A stretch of 64,000 nt of DNA from Corynebacterium testudinoris (GCF_001021045.1 NZ_CP011545.1:2480001-2544000); one strand, 5' to 3'. Shown: positions 29,273-38,062, numbered from the stretch's first letter. Program-made: numbers and translations. Notes: generated by a model from the letters alone, not told the origin.

Positions 29273-29758
29273 ATGTCCCAGAACTCCTCCCCCGCACTGC
29301 GCGTAGCTGTCGTCGGCGACGGAGCAATGGGCATGTGCGCCGCACAAGAACTGCTCAACCATGAGCACTTCCACATCGCCGTGGATCTCATTGCGCAGAC
29401 TCCCGCCCCCTTCGGGCTGCTCAGCTCCGCCGACCACAGCGCAACCCATGCCACCGCTCCCCTGCGGCTGCTCGGCAACGTCCGCATCGGCATCGACCTC
29501 GTCGCCGAGGACCTGCGCGAGTTCTATGACGCCATCATTTTCGCCTCCGGCGCCCCGCAGGACCGCGATACCGACGCACTCCTGGCCGCCGCGGCGGCGG
29601 GCGACCTGGCGCCACGGACGCAGGGCGGGCGTGACGCGGTCGTCGATAAGCTCTTGTCCCTGCACATCCCCGTGACCACCTGGGAGGGCTGGGTGGCCGC
29701 CGACGTGGATTGGGCGGGCACCGCCGAACGGGCGCGCAAGGTCCCCACCTGCATCTAG
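29273..29758 (+). CDS. Miniature paralogue of the ferredoxin-NADP reductase (internal deletion)
   Basis: A 161-residue protein that matches both ends of the preceding reductase but lacks roughly the central 300 residues. Its N-terminal part repeats the Rossmann start (LRVAVVGDGAMGMCAAQELL against NVAVIGAGPAGIYASDLL), QTPAPFGL, RLLGNVRIG and LREFYDAIIFASGA; its end repeats the LL-S-VTTWEGW segment of the parent. The NADP domain is gone and the GxGxxG has become GDGAMG, so it cannot be a working reductase of the usual kind. GAAAGGG lies 10 bp before the ATG, and it has its own promoter. It could be a regulatory or dominant partner, or a decaying duplicate. Confidence 0.8.
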   Translation: MSQNSSPALRVAVVGDGAMGMCAAQELLNHEHFHIAVDLIAQTPAPFGLLSSADHSATHATAPLRLLGNVRIGIDLVAEDLREFYDAIIFASGAPQDRDTDALLAAAAAGDLAPRTQGGRDAVVDKLLSLHIPVTTWEGWVAADVDWAGTAERARKVPTCI

Positions 29759-29796
29759 ATTGACGTATCCTCTAGGTACCTGAAGGGATGAGACCG

Positions 29797-30207
29797 ATGC
29801 GCACGATAGGAATTGCCCTCGTAGCGCTCAGCGTGCTGGTCGGCTGCAGCGCAGAACCCCCGGCACCCACTGCGCCAGCGGCGACGGCGCCACTTCCCTA
29901 TGAACCGGTCGGCTCCAAAGTCACTCTTTTGGGCGAGCCCGCCACCATCTGCATTCACGGCGACGGCTGGGGTACCAACATCTGGGCCGGCAATGCGAAT
30001 ACCAGCTGCGAGTTCGTTATCGCGGTCCACGAAGAGCTCATCACCGGACTCAACGCCACGAATGACACCGTCCGTGCCAACCTTCGGGAGAGCATCGCGG
30101 TGACCAGCCCGGTGACCGGCCACGAGTATGACTTGCATTGCGCGCCGGTGGACGAGGAGATCATCAGCTGCACCGGCGGCGAGGGGGCCGCAGTCTATTT
30201 CTATTAA
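29797..30207 (+). CDS. Putative secreted lipoprotein
   Basis: A 136-residue predicted lipoprotein: MRTIGIALVALSVLVGC gives a signal peptide with lipobox LVGC (Cys17), then a Pro/Ala/Thr-rich linker and a small domain with four Cys (CIHGDG, TSCEF, LHCAP, SCTGG) that may form two disulfides. The family is not recognised. ATG at 29797 is preferred over 29788 because GAAGGG directly abuts the latter and is 9 bp before the former. Its relation to the sulfur or exporter genes is unclear. Confidence 0.7.
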   Translation: MRTIGIALVALSVLVGCSAEPPAPTAPAATAPLPYEPVGSKVTLLGEPATICIHGDGWGTNIWAGNANTSCEFVIAVHEELITGLNATNDTVRANLRESIAVTSPVTGHEYDLHCAPVDEEIISCTGGEGAAVYFY

Positions 30208-30273
30208 ATGTCTGTACTCGGGTCTAGAGTGAGGTGACTTAAGCTTTTCCACACAGCATGAAAGAGAACCCCT

Positions 30274-32007
30274 GTGGAACTAGTCCGTTTACTTTTTTCT
30301 CACTCGAAACCCTATGCAGGGTATGTCGTGGCCTTGGTCATCCTGCAGACGGTGTCGACGCTGGCCACCCTGTATCTGCCCTCCCTCAACGCTGAGATCA
30401 TTGACGGCGGCGTGGCACAGGGCAACGTTCCATATATTTGGGATCGCGGCGCGATCATGCTGGTGGTGGCGTTCGTGCAGGTCATTGCCGCCGTCATCGC
30501 CGTGTGGTTTGGCGCCCGCACCGCGATGGGCCTCGGCCGAGATGTCCGCCGCGACATTTTCCGCCGCGTATCGGGCTACTCCGCCGAAGACCTGGGCCAC
30601 TTCGACAGCGCAACGTTGATCACTCGTAACACCAACGATGTGCAGCAGGTGCAGATGGCGTACCTCATGATCCTCAACTTCATGGTCGCGATGCCGATCA
30701 TGTGCATCGGCGGCATCATCATGGCCATGCGCGAGGATGCCGGTCTGTCGTGGCTGGTGTGGGTCTCGGTGCTCGTGCTCGCGGTCGTGGTGGTCGCGCT
30801 CATTGGCCGCCTCGTGCCGTTGTTCACCGGCATGCAAAAGCGCATCGACCGGATCATTGCCATCATGCGCGAGCAGATCAACGGCATCCGCGTCATCCGC
30901 GCCTTCACCCGCGAGGACTTCGAGGCAAAGCGTTTCGACGACGCCAATCGCGACATCACGGATCTCTCCGTCCGCATCGGTCGGCTCTTCGTGCTCATGG
31001 GGCCGATCATCACGCTCATCCTCAACGTCTCCACCGGCGCGGTCCTGTGGTTCGGCGGTCACCGCGTCAACGAGGGCCTGGTCGAAGTCGGTTCGCTCAC
31101 CGCCTTCCTGCAGTACCTCCTGCAGATCCTCGTCGCCGTCATGATGGGCACGTTCATGGCGATGATGCTGCCCCGCGCCATTATCTGCGCCCGCCGCATC
31201 GACGAAGTGCTCAGCTACGAATCATCGATCGACGAGCCGGTGGACCCGGTCGAGCCCGCCTACCTGCGCGGCGATGTCGAACTCCGCGACGTCTCCTTCA
31301 CCTACCCCGGCGCCGACAAACCCGTCCTCGACGGCATCTCCTTCACCGCCCGCCCCGGCGAAGTCACCGCTATCATCGGTGCCACCGGCTCCGGCAAGAC
31401 GACCCTGCTCAATCTCATTCCGCGGCTGCACCGCGCCACCTCGGGTTCTGTGCTTATCGACGCCGTCGAGGTCACCGACCTCTCCCGCGCCTCCCTGGTC
31501 GAGCGGGTGTCCATGGTCCCCCAAAAGCCCTACCTCTTCTCCGGGACGGTGGCCAGCAACCTGCGGCTCGGCGCCCCCGACGCCACCGACGATGAACTGT
31601 GGGAGGCGCTCGACACCGCCCAGGCCGCCTTCGTCCGCGAGCACGAGCTCGGCCTGGCCATGCCCATTTCCCAGGGCGGCACCAACGTCTCCGGCGGGCA
31701 GCGCCAGCGACTGTGCATCGCCCGCACCCTCGTGGCCAACCCGAAGGTCTACCTCTTCGACGATTCTTTCTCCGCCCTCGACCTCATTACTGACGCCAAC
31801 CTCCGCGAAGCACTTGTCCCGCGTATGAAGGACGCCACGATGATCGTCGTGGCCCAGCGGGTGGCTTCCATCGAACACGCCGACCAGATCCTCGTCATGG
31901 AGGCCGGGCGCATCGTCGCCCGAGGCACCCATGGTGAACTGCTCGACAGCTCACCCACCTACCGAGAAATCGTCGAATCCCAGATCAGCCCGGAGGTCGC
32001 GCCATGA
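30274..32007 (+). CDS. ABC exporter half-transporter A (degenerate ATP site)
   Basis: A 577-residue fused permease-ATPase: six membrane helices in residues 10-310, then an ABC domain with Walker A GATGSGKTT (about 369), signature VSGGQRQR (about 470) and Walker B VYLFDDSFSALD (about 492). The catalytic Glu after Walker B is Asp, as in the non-canonical half of heterodimeric exporters such as BmrC/BmrD and TmrAB. GTG start at 30274. The stop overlaps the next gene by 4 bp (ATGA), which suits obligate pairing. Likely exports drugs or lipids; substrate unknown. Confidence 0.88.
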   Translation: MELVRLLFSHSKPYAGYVVALVILQTVSTLATLYLPSLNAEIIDGGVAQGNVPYIWDRGAIMLVVAFVQVIAAVIAVWFGARTAMGLGRDVRRDIFRRVSGYSAEDLGHFDSATLITRNTNDVQQVQMAYLMILNFMVAMPIMCIGGIIMAMREDAGLSWLVWVSVLVLAVVVVALIGRLVPLFTGMQKRIDRIIAIMREQINGIRVIRAFTREDFEAKRFDDANRDITDLSVRIGRLFVLMGPIITLILNVSTGAVLWFGGHRVNEGLVEVGSLTAFLQYLLQILVAVMMGTFMAMMLPRAIICARRIDEVLSYESSIDEPVDPVEPAYLRGDVELRDVSFTYPGADKPVLDGISFTARPGEVTAIIGATGSGKTTLLNLIPRLHRATSGSVLIDAVEVTDLSRASLVERVSMVPQKPYLFSGTVASNLRLGAPDATDDELWEALDTAQAAFVREHELGLAMPISQGGTNVSGGQRQRLCIARTLVANPKVYLFDDSFSALDLITDANLREALVPRMKDATMIVVAQRVASIEHADQILVMEAGRIVARGTHGELLDSSPTYREIVESQISPEVAP

Positions 32008-33959
32008 GCACCGAACCACAATTGACCGACCAGGAGATCCTGGAACTCGAGGACAAAGTCGGCAACTCTGAATGGGGTGACGCCCCTCCCCGCCAGGCCA
32101 AGCAGTTCTGGCCCTCGGCCCTGCGCCTCATCGGGTTGCTCTCTCCCCACCGCTTCGCGCTGGCCGTCGTGTTCTTCCTCGTCATCATCTGCGTCGTCCT
32201 CGCTGTGTGGGCACCGAAGGTCATGGGCCAGGCGATGGACGTCATCTTCGGCGGCGTCATCTCCGCTCAGCTTCCCGCCGGGGCCACCCAGGAAGAAGTT
32301 ATCGCCGGGTTGCGCGCCGCGGGCCAGAACACGTTTGCCGATATGGCCTCCGCCATGACGCTCACCCCTGGCAGCGGCATCGACTTCGATCGCCTGGGCA
32401 TGCTCATCATCGCCGTCATCGCGATGTACAGCGGCTCGTCCCTCTTCATGTGGTTCCAGGGGCGCATTCTCAATGACCTGGTGATGAAGGTTGTCTACGG
32501 CCTCCGCACCGATGTCGAAAACAAAATCAATTCCCTCCCCTTGAGCTACTTCGACTCGCGCCAGCGCGGAGACATCCTCTCCCGCACCACCAACGACGTG
32601 GACAACATCCAGCAGGCCCTGCAGCAAGCGCTGTCGCAGTTGTTCTACTCCGTGCTCATGATCATTGGCATCATCATCATGATGTTCTCGGTGTCCTGGC
32701 AGCTCGCCCTGCTCGCACTTCTCTCCCTGCCGCTAACCGGGCTGGTCATCGCCGTGATTGGCACCCGCTCCCAAAAGCACTTTGCCACCCAATGGAAGGC
32801 CACCGGCCACCTCAACGGCCACGTCGAGGAAGCATTCTCCGGCCACGACATCGTGCAAATCTTCGGCCGCAGCGAAGTCATGGTCGAAGAATTCGACGAG
32901 CGCAACCGCAACCTCTACACCTCCGCCGCCTCCGCCCAGTTCCTCTCCGGCACGATGATGCCGATCATGCAGTTCATCTCCTACCTGTCCTACGTCGGTA
33001 TCGCCGTCGTCGGCGGCCTCCGCGTCGCCCAAGGTCAGATGACGCTTGGCGATGCCACCGCCTTCATCCAATACTCCCGCGAATTCAACCAGCCCCTCGG
33101 CCAGGTCGCCGGCATGCTGCAGATGGTCCAATCCGGCGTCGCCTCCGCCGAGCGCGTCTTCGAGCTTCTCGACGCCCCCTCCCAAACCCCCGACGATTCG
33201 TCACCGGTGCCCGCGGAACAGGCCCGCGGCCGCGTCGAATTCCGCGATGTCACCTTCAGCTACAAAAAGGACGAACCACTCATCCGCGACCTCAATCTGC
33301 AGGTCGAACCTGGCCAGACCGTTGCCATCGTCGGCCCCACCGGCGCCGGAAAAACCACCCTGGTCAACCTCATCATGCGCTTCTACGAACTCGACTCCGG
33401 TGAGATCCTGCTTGATGATGTCGACATAGCCACCATGTCCCGACACGCCCTCCGCTCCCAAACCGGCATGGTCCTCCAAGACGCCATCCTTTTTGAGGGC
33501 ACCATCATGGACAACATCCGCTACGGCCGCCTCGACGCCACCGACGACGAGGTCATCGCCGCCGCCACTGCCACCTACGTCGACCGCTTCGTCCACGCCC
33601 TCCCCGACGGCTACGACACCGTCATCGACCAGGACAGCGGCTCCCTCTCCGCCGGCGAACGCCAGCTCATCACCATCGCACGCGCCTTCCTCGCCCAACC
33701 AGCCCTGCTCATCCTCGACGAAGCCACCTCCTCCGTGGACACCCGCACCGAGGTGCTCGTCCAACGCGCCATGAACGCCCTGCGCACCGACCGCACCTCC
33801 TTCGTCATCGCCCACCGCCTCTCCACCATCCGCGACGCCGACCTCACCCTCGTCATGGAAGCAGGACGCATCGTCGAACAAGGCACCCACCAGCAGCTCA
33901 TCGACGCCGAAGGTGCCTACTACCGCCTCCACCAATCGCAATTCTCGGAGGACGACTAG
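32004..33959 (+). CDS. ABC exporter half-transporter B (canonical ATP site)
   Basis: A 651-residue fused permease-ATPase, longer than its partner because of an N-terminal extension and an extra-cytoplasmic loop between the first two helices (about 75-130). Walker A GPTGAGKTT (about 444), Walker B LLILDEATSSVD with catalytic Glu (about 568) and the H-loop IAHRLST are intact, but the signature is LSAGERQL instead of LSGGQ. In heterodimers each ATP site mixes motifs from both chains; here the standard signature is on A and the catalytic Glu on B, which together make one full site. Confidence 0.88.
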   Translation: MSTEPQLTDQEILELEDKVGNSEWGDAPPRQAKQFWPSALRLIGLLSPHRFALAVVFFLVIICVVLAVWAPKVMGQAMDVIFGGVISAQLPAGATQEEVIAGLRAAGQNTFADMASAMTLTPGSGIDFDRLGMLIIAVIAMYSGSSLFMWFQGRILNDLVMKVVYGLRTDVENKINSLPLSYFDSRQRGDILSRTTNDVDNIQQALQQALSQLFYSVLMIIGIIIMMFSVSWQLALLALLSLPLTGLVIAVIGTRSQKHFATQWKATGHLNGHVEEAFSGHDIVQIFGRSEVMVEEFDERNRNLYTSAASAQFLSGTMMPIMQFISYLSYVGIAVVGGLRVAQGQMTLGDATAFIQYSREFNQPLGQVAGMLQMVQSGVASAERVFELLDAPSQTPDDSSPVPAEQARGRVEFRDVTFSYKKDEPLIRDLNLQVEPGQTVAIVGPTGAGKTTLVNLIMRFYELDSGEILLDDVDIATMSRHALRSQTGMVLQDAILFEGTIMDNIRYGRLDATDDEVIAAATATYVDRFVHALPDGYDTVIDQDSGSLSAGERQLITIARAFLAQPALLILDEATSSVDTRTEVLVQRAMNALRTDRTSFVIAHRLSTIRDADLTLVMEAGRIVEQGTHQQLIDAEGAYYRLHQSQFSEDD

Positions 33960-33971
33960 AGGTTCCTGGCG

Positions 33972-34397
33972 CTAGGGGCGCTCCCAGCTCGCGACCCCAC
34001 CGACGACCACCCGGAACAACGGATGCGGATCCAGCGCTCCCTCCGGGAGGTCATCAGCCCGCTCGGGATCACGCACGGTGAGCTTGGTCAGAAGATGACC
34101 CCGCTCAAAAACCATCTGGCCGTCAGTGACATCGATGATCTCGGCCGGCCCCGGATGGACAATCTTCGAACCGTCAAAGTTATAACCCCGGCTCACCGCC
34201 TCCGCGTGAATACCCTGCAGATAAACCCCAATCGCCGCCAGCGGATCTTGGTGCGCCCGAAAGCGCTCCAACTGCGGATGATTCGTATACCCCTTGGTCA
34301 GCCCCTGCAAAACCTTCTGCGCTAGCAACGTCTCCCGCCAACAAGCGACCAGACCTTTCTGATCAAGATACCGAGGGTGCACAGACCAAATACGCAT
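33972..34397 (-). CDS. Pyrimidine dimer DNA glycosylase family protein
   Basis: A 141-residue protein resembling T4 endonuclease V (denV; pyrimidine-dimer glycosylase family, PF03013): MRIWSVHPRYLDQKGLVACW at the start, LLAQKVLQGLTKGYTNHPQLERF, and a C-terminal HPLFRVV segment. T4 EndoV cleaves at UV-induced dimers using its N-terminal amine; actinobacterial members have the same N-terminal block but their activity is seldom tested. Convergent with the ABC operon, 12 bp apart. Confidence 0.75.
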   Translation of the reverse strand: MRIWSVHPRYLDQKGLVACWRETLLAQKVLQGLTKGYTNHPQLERFRAHQDPLAAIGVYLQGIHAEAVSRGYNFDGSKIVHPGPAEIIDVTDGQMVFERGHLLTKLTVRDPERADDLPEGALDPHPLFRVVVGGVASWERP

Positions 34398-34760
34398 GCA
34401 GTGAGACTACCCGGATATCGCTATGGCCTTATGCATCGAGGTTGCGGGCGGGTGCTGGGACCAGCATTTCGTCTAGAGCTCGCTGTGGCAGGCTCGGGTT
34501 AGATAGCAAAATACGTGTCCGCCTTCCTCAATAACCACAGTTCACCACCCTTGAACGCTGGAAAACTTGCTCTCCTGCATCCATTCCTCGCATCTTCCAC
34601 TCAATCGCACCAACAGCGTTCTAGGAGCAGCTCGGCGACTATCTTGACCGCAGTAGGGGCCCGAGTCTCCTCACCATGGCATCCAGCAAGAACGGGTCAG
34701 CCGCTGATCCCACCCCGAATTTCTCCACCTAGCCTCAAAAGTACGATATGACTTCACCAG

Positions 34761-34794
34761 TTAATCGAGTGGCCGAATCCCGCCACTCGATTAA
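34761..34794. repeat. Perfect 13-bp inverted repeat
   Basis: TTAATCGAGTGGC (34761-34773), eight-base loop, GCCACTCGATTAA (34782-34794). There is no T-run on either side, which argues against a simple terminator. It may be an operator, a mobile-element end or a small structured RNA. Confidence 0.6.
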
Positions 34795-34881
34795 TGGGTC
34801 TACTCGAATTGCCCTTTTAGCGCCCGCTCCCACTTGCCTCGTGCGACACGCCGCAAAGACACACTTTTTGTCCCTTAACCC

Positions 34882-34969
34882 AAAAAATCCCCGCTGACGC
34901 GGGGAACAGCAGACTCGGCAGCATTTCATGCGCTCAGTCTGGGCTCACCCCCGCTGACGCGGGGAACAG
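34882..34969 (-). CRISPR. Two-repeat, one-spacer type I-E-like CRISPR remnant
   Basis: Two 28-bp units share CCCCGCTGACGCGGGGAACA, the reverse complement of the type I-E repeat core. Repeat 34942-34969 also keeps GGCTCA, so it differs from the E. coli-like consensus at two positions only; repeat 34882-34909 has AAAAAA there, as expected for a degenerate last repeat. They enclose a 32-base spacer (34910-34941), the standard I-E length. On the minus strand the good repeat comes first and the decayed one last. No cas genes lie in the window. Confidence 0.7.
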
Positions 34970-35215
34970 ACTCGATGACCTCGACTTTCACTAACCCAAG
35001 CCACCGTGCGAGTTCGACTTTATCACCGGATAGCGGCTTGCGGGAGGGCCCAGCGGCAATCCTCTCAGGTGACGATATTCGTCAGGAACCACTTAGCTCC
35101 TAACCCTCACCTGTGCTCGCCCATCCATGAATGGATCCCCGCCGACCATTGTCTCTGTGTCCGCCCCTACCTCTATGCTGAACCTGTCAAGGGGCAGTGA
35201 AAGAAGGGCGCGAAG

Positions 35216-38062
35216 ATGATTTTGGCAGATCAAGCCATGTCGACAGCAACGACCGTGCTAGGAATCATCGGCATCGGACTCGCTGTCCCCGCATTCCTCT
35301 ATTTCCTCACCGCCGCATATCGGATGCTGCGCTACGTCCGCCAGGGCCAGCCCCTGCCCCCGGGCACTCGCACCAATGATCCCGCACGGCGCGTCGCGCA
35401 GGTCATCATCGAGGTTTTCGGACACACCCATTTCAAGGGGCGCCCGGTAGTCAACGTCGCGCACTGGCTCGTCATGGTCGGATTCCTCATCGGCATCCTC
35501 GTGTGGTTCGAAGCCTTCATCCAGACCTTCAACCCCGCCGGTGGCTGGCCGCTCCTGTCCGAGTGGCCGGTCTACCATTTCGTCGAGGAGGTCCTGGCCG
35601 TTGGGACCGTGGTCGGCATTGTGGCACTGATCATCATCCGAATCCGCCAGGGCACGACCAGCCGTGCTTCGCGTTTCTTCGAATCCAACGCCACTGCGGC
35701 CCGCGCGATTGAGACCATTGTCTTCGTGGAGGGGCTTGGCATGCTGCTGGTCAAGGCCACCAAAATCGCCACCTATGGCGGAGGGTCCCCATGGGCGGAT
35801 TTCCTCTCCATCCACCTCGCCACCCTGCTCCCGGCTTCCCCGGTACTCGTGTCTGCCATGGCGCTCATCAAGCTGTTGGCGGGCATGGTCTTCCTCATCC
35901 TCATGGGCTACCACCTGACCTGGGGTGTCGGCTGGCACCGCTTCCTCGCGCCCGTCAATATCTTCTTCCAGCGCAATTCTGACGGCCACAAGGCCCTCGG
36001 CGCACTCAAGCCCATGACGTCCGGTACGAAGGTTCTCACCCTCGACAATGTCGAGGATGAGGACACCCTCGGTGTCGGCACGGCGGCCGATGCTTCGTGG
36101 AAGATGCTTCTCGACGCCGCCACCTGCACCGACTGCGGCCGCTGCCAGGACCTCTGCCCCGCGTGGAACACCGGGAAACCGCTCAACCCTAAGTTGTTGA
36201 TGACGGGGCTGAGGGATGCGACCGTCGATAAGCATGCCAACCTTGATGTGCTGAGCATGACCGGCATCGTTCCCGACGATGTCCTGTGGTCCTGCACCAA
36301 CTGTGGCGCGTGCGTCGATCAGTGCCCCGTCGACATTGAGCACCTCGATCACGTGGCTGACCTGCGCCGCTTCCGTGTCCTCGCGGAGTCTGATTTCCCG
36401 TCCGAGCTCACGGGCCTGTTCAAAAACCTCGAGACCAAGGGCAACCCCTGGGGCCGCAATAATTCCGAGCGCGCTTCCTGGGTCGATGCCGCTCGCCGTG
36501 ACGGCCTCACCGTGCCCGTCATCGGCGACGACCTCGACGACTTCTCCGACACCGAGTACCTCTTCTGGGTCGGCTGCGCCGGAGCCTTCGACGACGCTGG
36601 TCAGCGCACCACCCGCGCCGTCATCGAGCTGCTGCAGACCGCAGGCGTGAAGTATGCGGTCCTCTCCACCGGCGAGACGTGCACCGGTGATCCCGCCCGC
36701 CGCGCCGGCAACGAATTCCTCTTCCAGATGCTCGCGACGGAGAACATCGCCACGCTCAACGAGACCTTCGACGGCGTACCCGCAGGTCAGCGCAAGATCA
36801 TCACCACCTGCCCCCACTGCTTTAACACCATCCGCAATGAGTACCCCGACTTCGGCGGGCATTTCGACGTTTTCCACCACACCCAGCTGCTCAACCGCCT
36901 CGTGCGCGAGGGCCTGCTCACGCCCGTGCCGCGCACGCCGGACAATCGCCAGCCGATCACGTACCACGATCCTTGTTTCCTCGGCCGCCACAACCAGGTT
37001 TATGATCCGCCTCGCGAGCTCCTCGCCGGCACCGGTGTCGAGCTGCGCGAAATGGACAACAACCGCGCCGAAGCATTTTGCTGTGGTGCTGGCGGCGCAC
37101 GGATGTTCATGGAAGAGACCATCGGCCAGCGCGTCAACGAGTTTCGCACCGAACAAGCCCTCGCGACCGGCGCCACCGAAATCGCTACCGGCTGCCCCTT
37201 CTGCAACACGATGTTCACCGGCGGCCTCAAAGCCCTCTCCCCTGAAGACCCCGGTTCCACACAGGTCAGGGACGTCGCAGTGATGCTGCGTGACTCCGTG
37301 CTTATCGACGGCGCCCTCCCTCCCGCACGCGAGCCCGCCTTCCTCGAGGCACCACGTCGGCATTCCCTGCCGATCAAACCCGCCCGGCCTATCGATACCT
37401 CTGAAAGCACTCCCGCCACACCCCCACGAGAGAACACGGAGCCTATGCAGGCAGCCGTTCCACCTGCGCAACCCAATGCGGTACCGGCACCTGGCGCTGC
37501 AGTGCCCCCGGGCCCCGGATCGGCTGTGCTGCCTGCACCTGGCGCTGCCGTACCCCCGGCCCCCGGGACTGCCGTGCCTCCGGCACCGGGTGTAGCAATG
37601 CCTCCAGCCCCGGGCGGAGCCGTACCTGCATCACCGGGTGTAGCCGTGCCGCCGGCCCCCGGCGGAACCGTGCCGCCAGCTCCGGGAAGTGCCGTGCCAA
37701 TGGCACCCGGCACGTCCGTGCCGCCGGCATCACCAGGTGGAGCAGCGCCTCCAGCCCCAGGCGGAGCCGTACCGCCAGCTCCAGGTGCCGCTGTGCCTCC
37801 TGCACCAGAAACTTCGGCACCTCCATCTCCGGGCGCAGTTGTGCCTCCGGCACCAGGTGTAGCCGTGCCGCCAGCTCCTGGAAGTGCTGTGCCTACGGCA
37901 CCCGGCACGTCCGTGCCTCCGGCATCACCAGGTGTAGCAATACCTCCAGCCCCGGGCGGAGCCGTGCCACCTGCCCCAGGAACTTCGGTACCTCCAGCGC
38001 CCGGCACAGCCGTACCTCCTGCCCCAGGACAAGCGGTACCGCCGGCCCCCAATGACGATTGA
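35216..38062 (+). CDS. etfD: EtfD-like membrane iron-sulfur oxidoreductase with Pro-Ala repeat tail
   Basis: A 948-residue protein in three parts. Residues 1-270 hold about five to six membrane helices with several His. Residues 300-375 carry two [4Fe-4S] motifs, CTDCGRCQDLCP and CTNCGACVDQCPVD, followed by two CCG cysteine-rich domains (CPHCFNTIRNEYPDF; CCGAGGARMFMEE; GCPFCNTMF). This matches mycobacterial EtfD (Rv0338c), which passes electrons from the ETF flavoprotein of fatty-acid oxidation to menaquinone; alaT lies next to both. Residues 744-946 are an octapeptide repeat. RBS GAAGG precedes ATG 35216; 35237 is an alternative. Confidence 0.75.
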   Translation: MILADQAMSTATTVLGIIGIGLAVPAFLYFLTAAYRMLRYVRQGQPLPPGTRTNDPARRVAQVIIEVFGHTHFKGRPVVNVAHWLVMVGFLIGILVWFEAFIQTFNPAGGWPLLSEWPVYHFVEEVLAVGTVVGIVALIIIRIRQGTTSRASRFFESNATAARAIETIVFVEGLGMLLVKATKIATYGGGSPWADFLSIHLATLLPASPVLVSAMALIKLLAGMVFLILMGYHLTWGVGWHRFLAPVNIFFQRNSDGHKALGALKPMTSGTKVLTLDNVEDEDTLGVGTAADASWKMLLDAATCTDCGRCQDLCPAWNTGKPLNPKLLMTGLRDATVDKHANLDVLSMTGIVPDDVLWSCTNCGACVDQCPVDIEHLDHVADLRRFRVLAESDFPSELTGLFKNLETKGNPWGRNNSERASWVDAARRDGLTVPVIGDDLDDFSDTEYLFWVGCAGAFDDAGQRTTRAVIELLQTAGVKYAVLSTGETCTGDPARRAGNEFLFQMLATENIATLNETFDGVPAGQRKIITTCPHCFNTIRNEYPDFGGHFDVFHHTQLLNRLVREGLLTPVPRTPDNRQPITYHDPCFLGRHNQVYDPPRELLAGTGVELREMDNNRAEAFCCGAGGARMFMEETIGQRVNEFRTEQALATGATEIATGCPFCNTMFTGGLKALSPEDPGSTQVRDVAVMLRDSVLIDGALPPAREPAFLEAPRRHSLPIKPARPIDTSESTPATPPRENTEPMQAAVPPAQPNAVPAPGAAVPPGPGSAVLPAPGAAVPPAPGTAVPPAPGVAMPPAPGGAVPASPGVAVPPAPGGTVPPAPGSAVPMAPGTSVPPASPGGAAPPAPGGAVPPAPGAAVPPAPETSAPPSPGAVVPPAPGVAVPPAPGSAVPTAPGTSVPPASPGVAIPPAPGGAVPPAPGTSVPPAPGTAVPPAPGQAVPPAPNDD
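37445..38050 (+). repeat. 24-bp tandem repeat encoding AVPPAPGx
   Basis: About 24 copies of an eight-residue unit with consensus AVPPAPGx fill the 3' end of the EtfD-like gene. Two units have nine residues (SVPPASPGG, SVPPASPGV) and sit in matching longer blocks, so part of the array grew by duplication of several units together. The third bases vary, so the array is not brand new. Confidence 0.9.

Larger units (their letters stand above)
34398..35215. other. Non-coding island with CRISPR remnant (818 bp)
   Basis: The only long gene-free stretch. It is visibly AT-richer than its neighbours, short frames in it have no family features, and it contains a perfect inverted repeat (34761-34794) and a two-repeat CRISPR-like element (34882-34969). 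No cas gene, transposase or integrase is seen nearby. It looks like the scar of a lost accessory element. Its right end must carry the promoter of the EtfD-like gene. Confidence 0.6.

Noticed and set aside
34515..34751. 78-codon plus-strand frame in the non-coding island
   Set aside because: Composition is Ser/Pro-rich without a domain, and no Shine-Dalgarno is seen.
34735..34929. 64-codon minus-strand frame
   Set aside because: Runs across the inverted repeat and the first CRISPR unit; best explained as chance.
35006..35040. tRNA T-arm-like string GCGAGTTCGACTTTATC
   Set aside because: The flanks do not pair and no acceptor or anticodon stem can be built.
35258..37471. 737-codon open frame on the minus strand
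   Set aside because: It lies entirely antisense to the etfD-like gene, whose motifs are unmistakable; such mirror frames are common in high-GC DNA.
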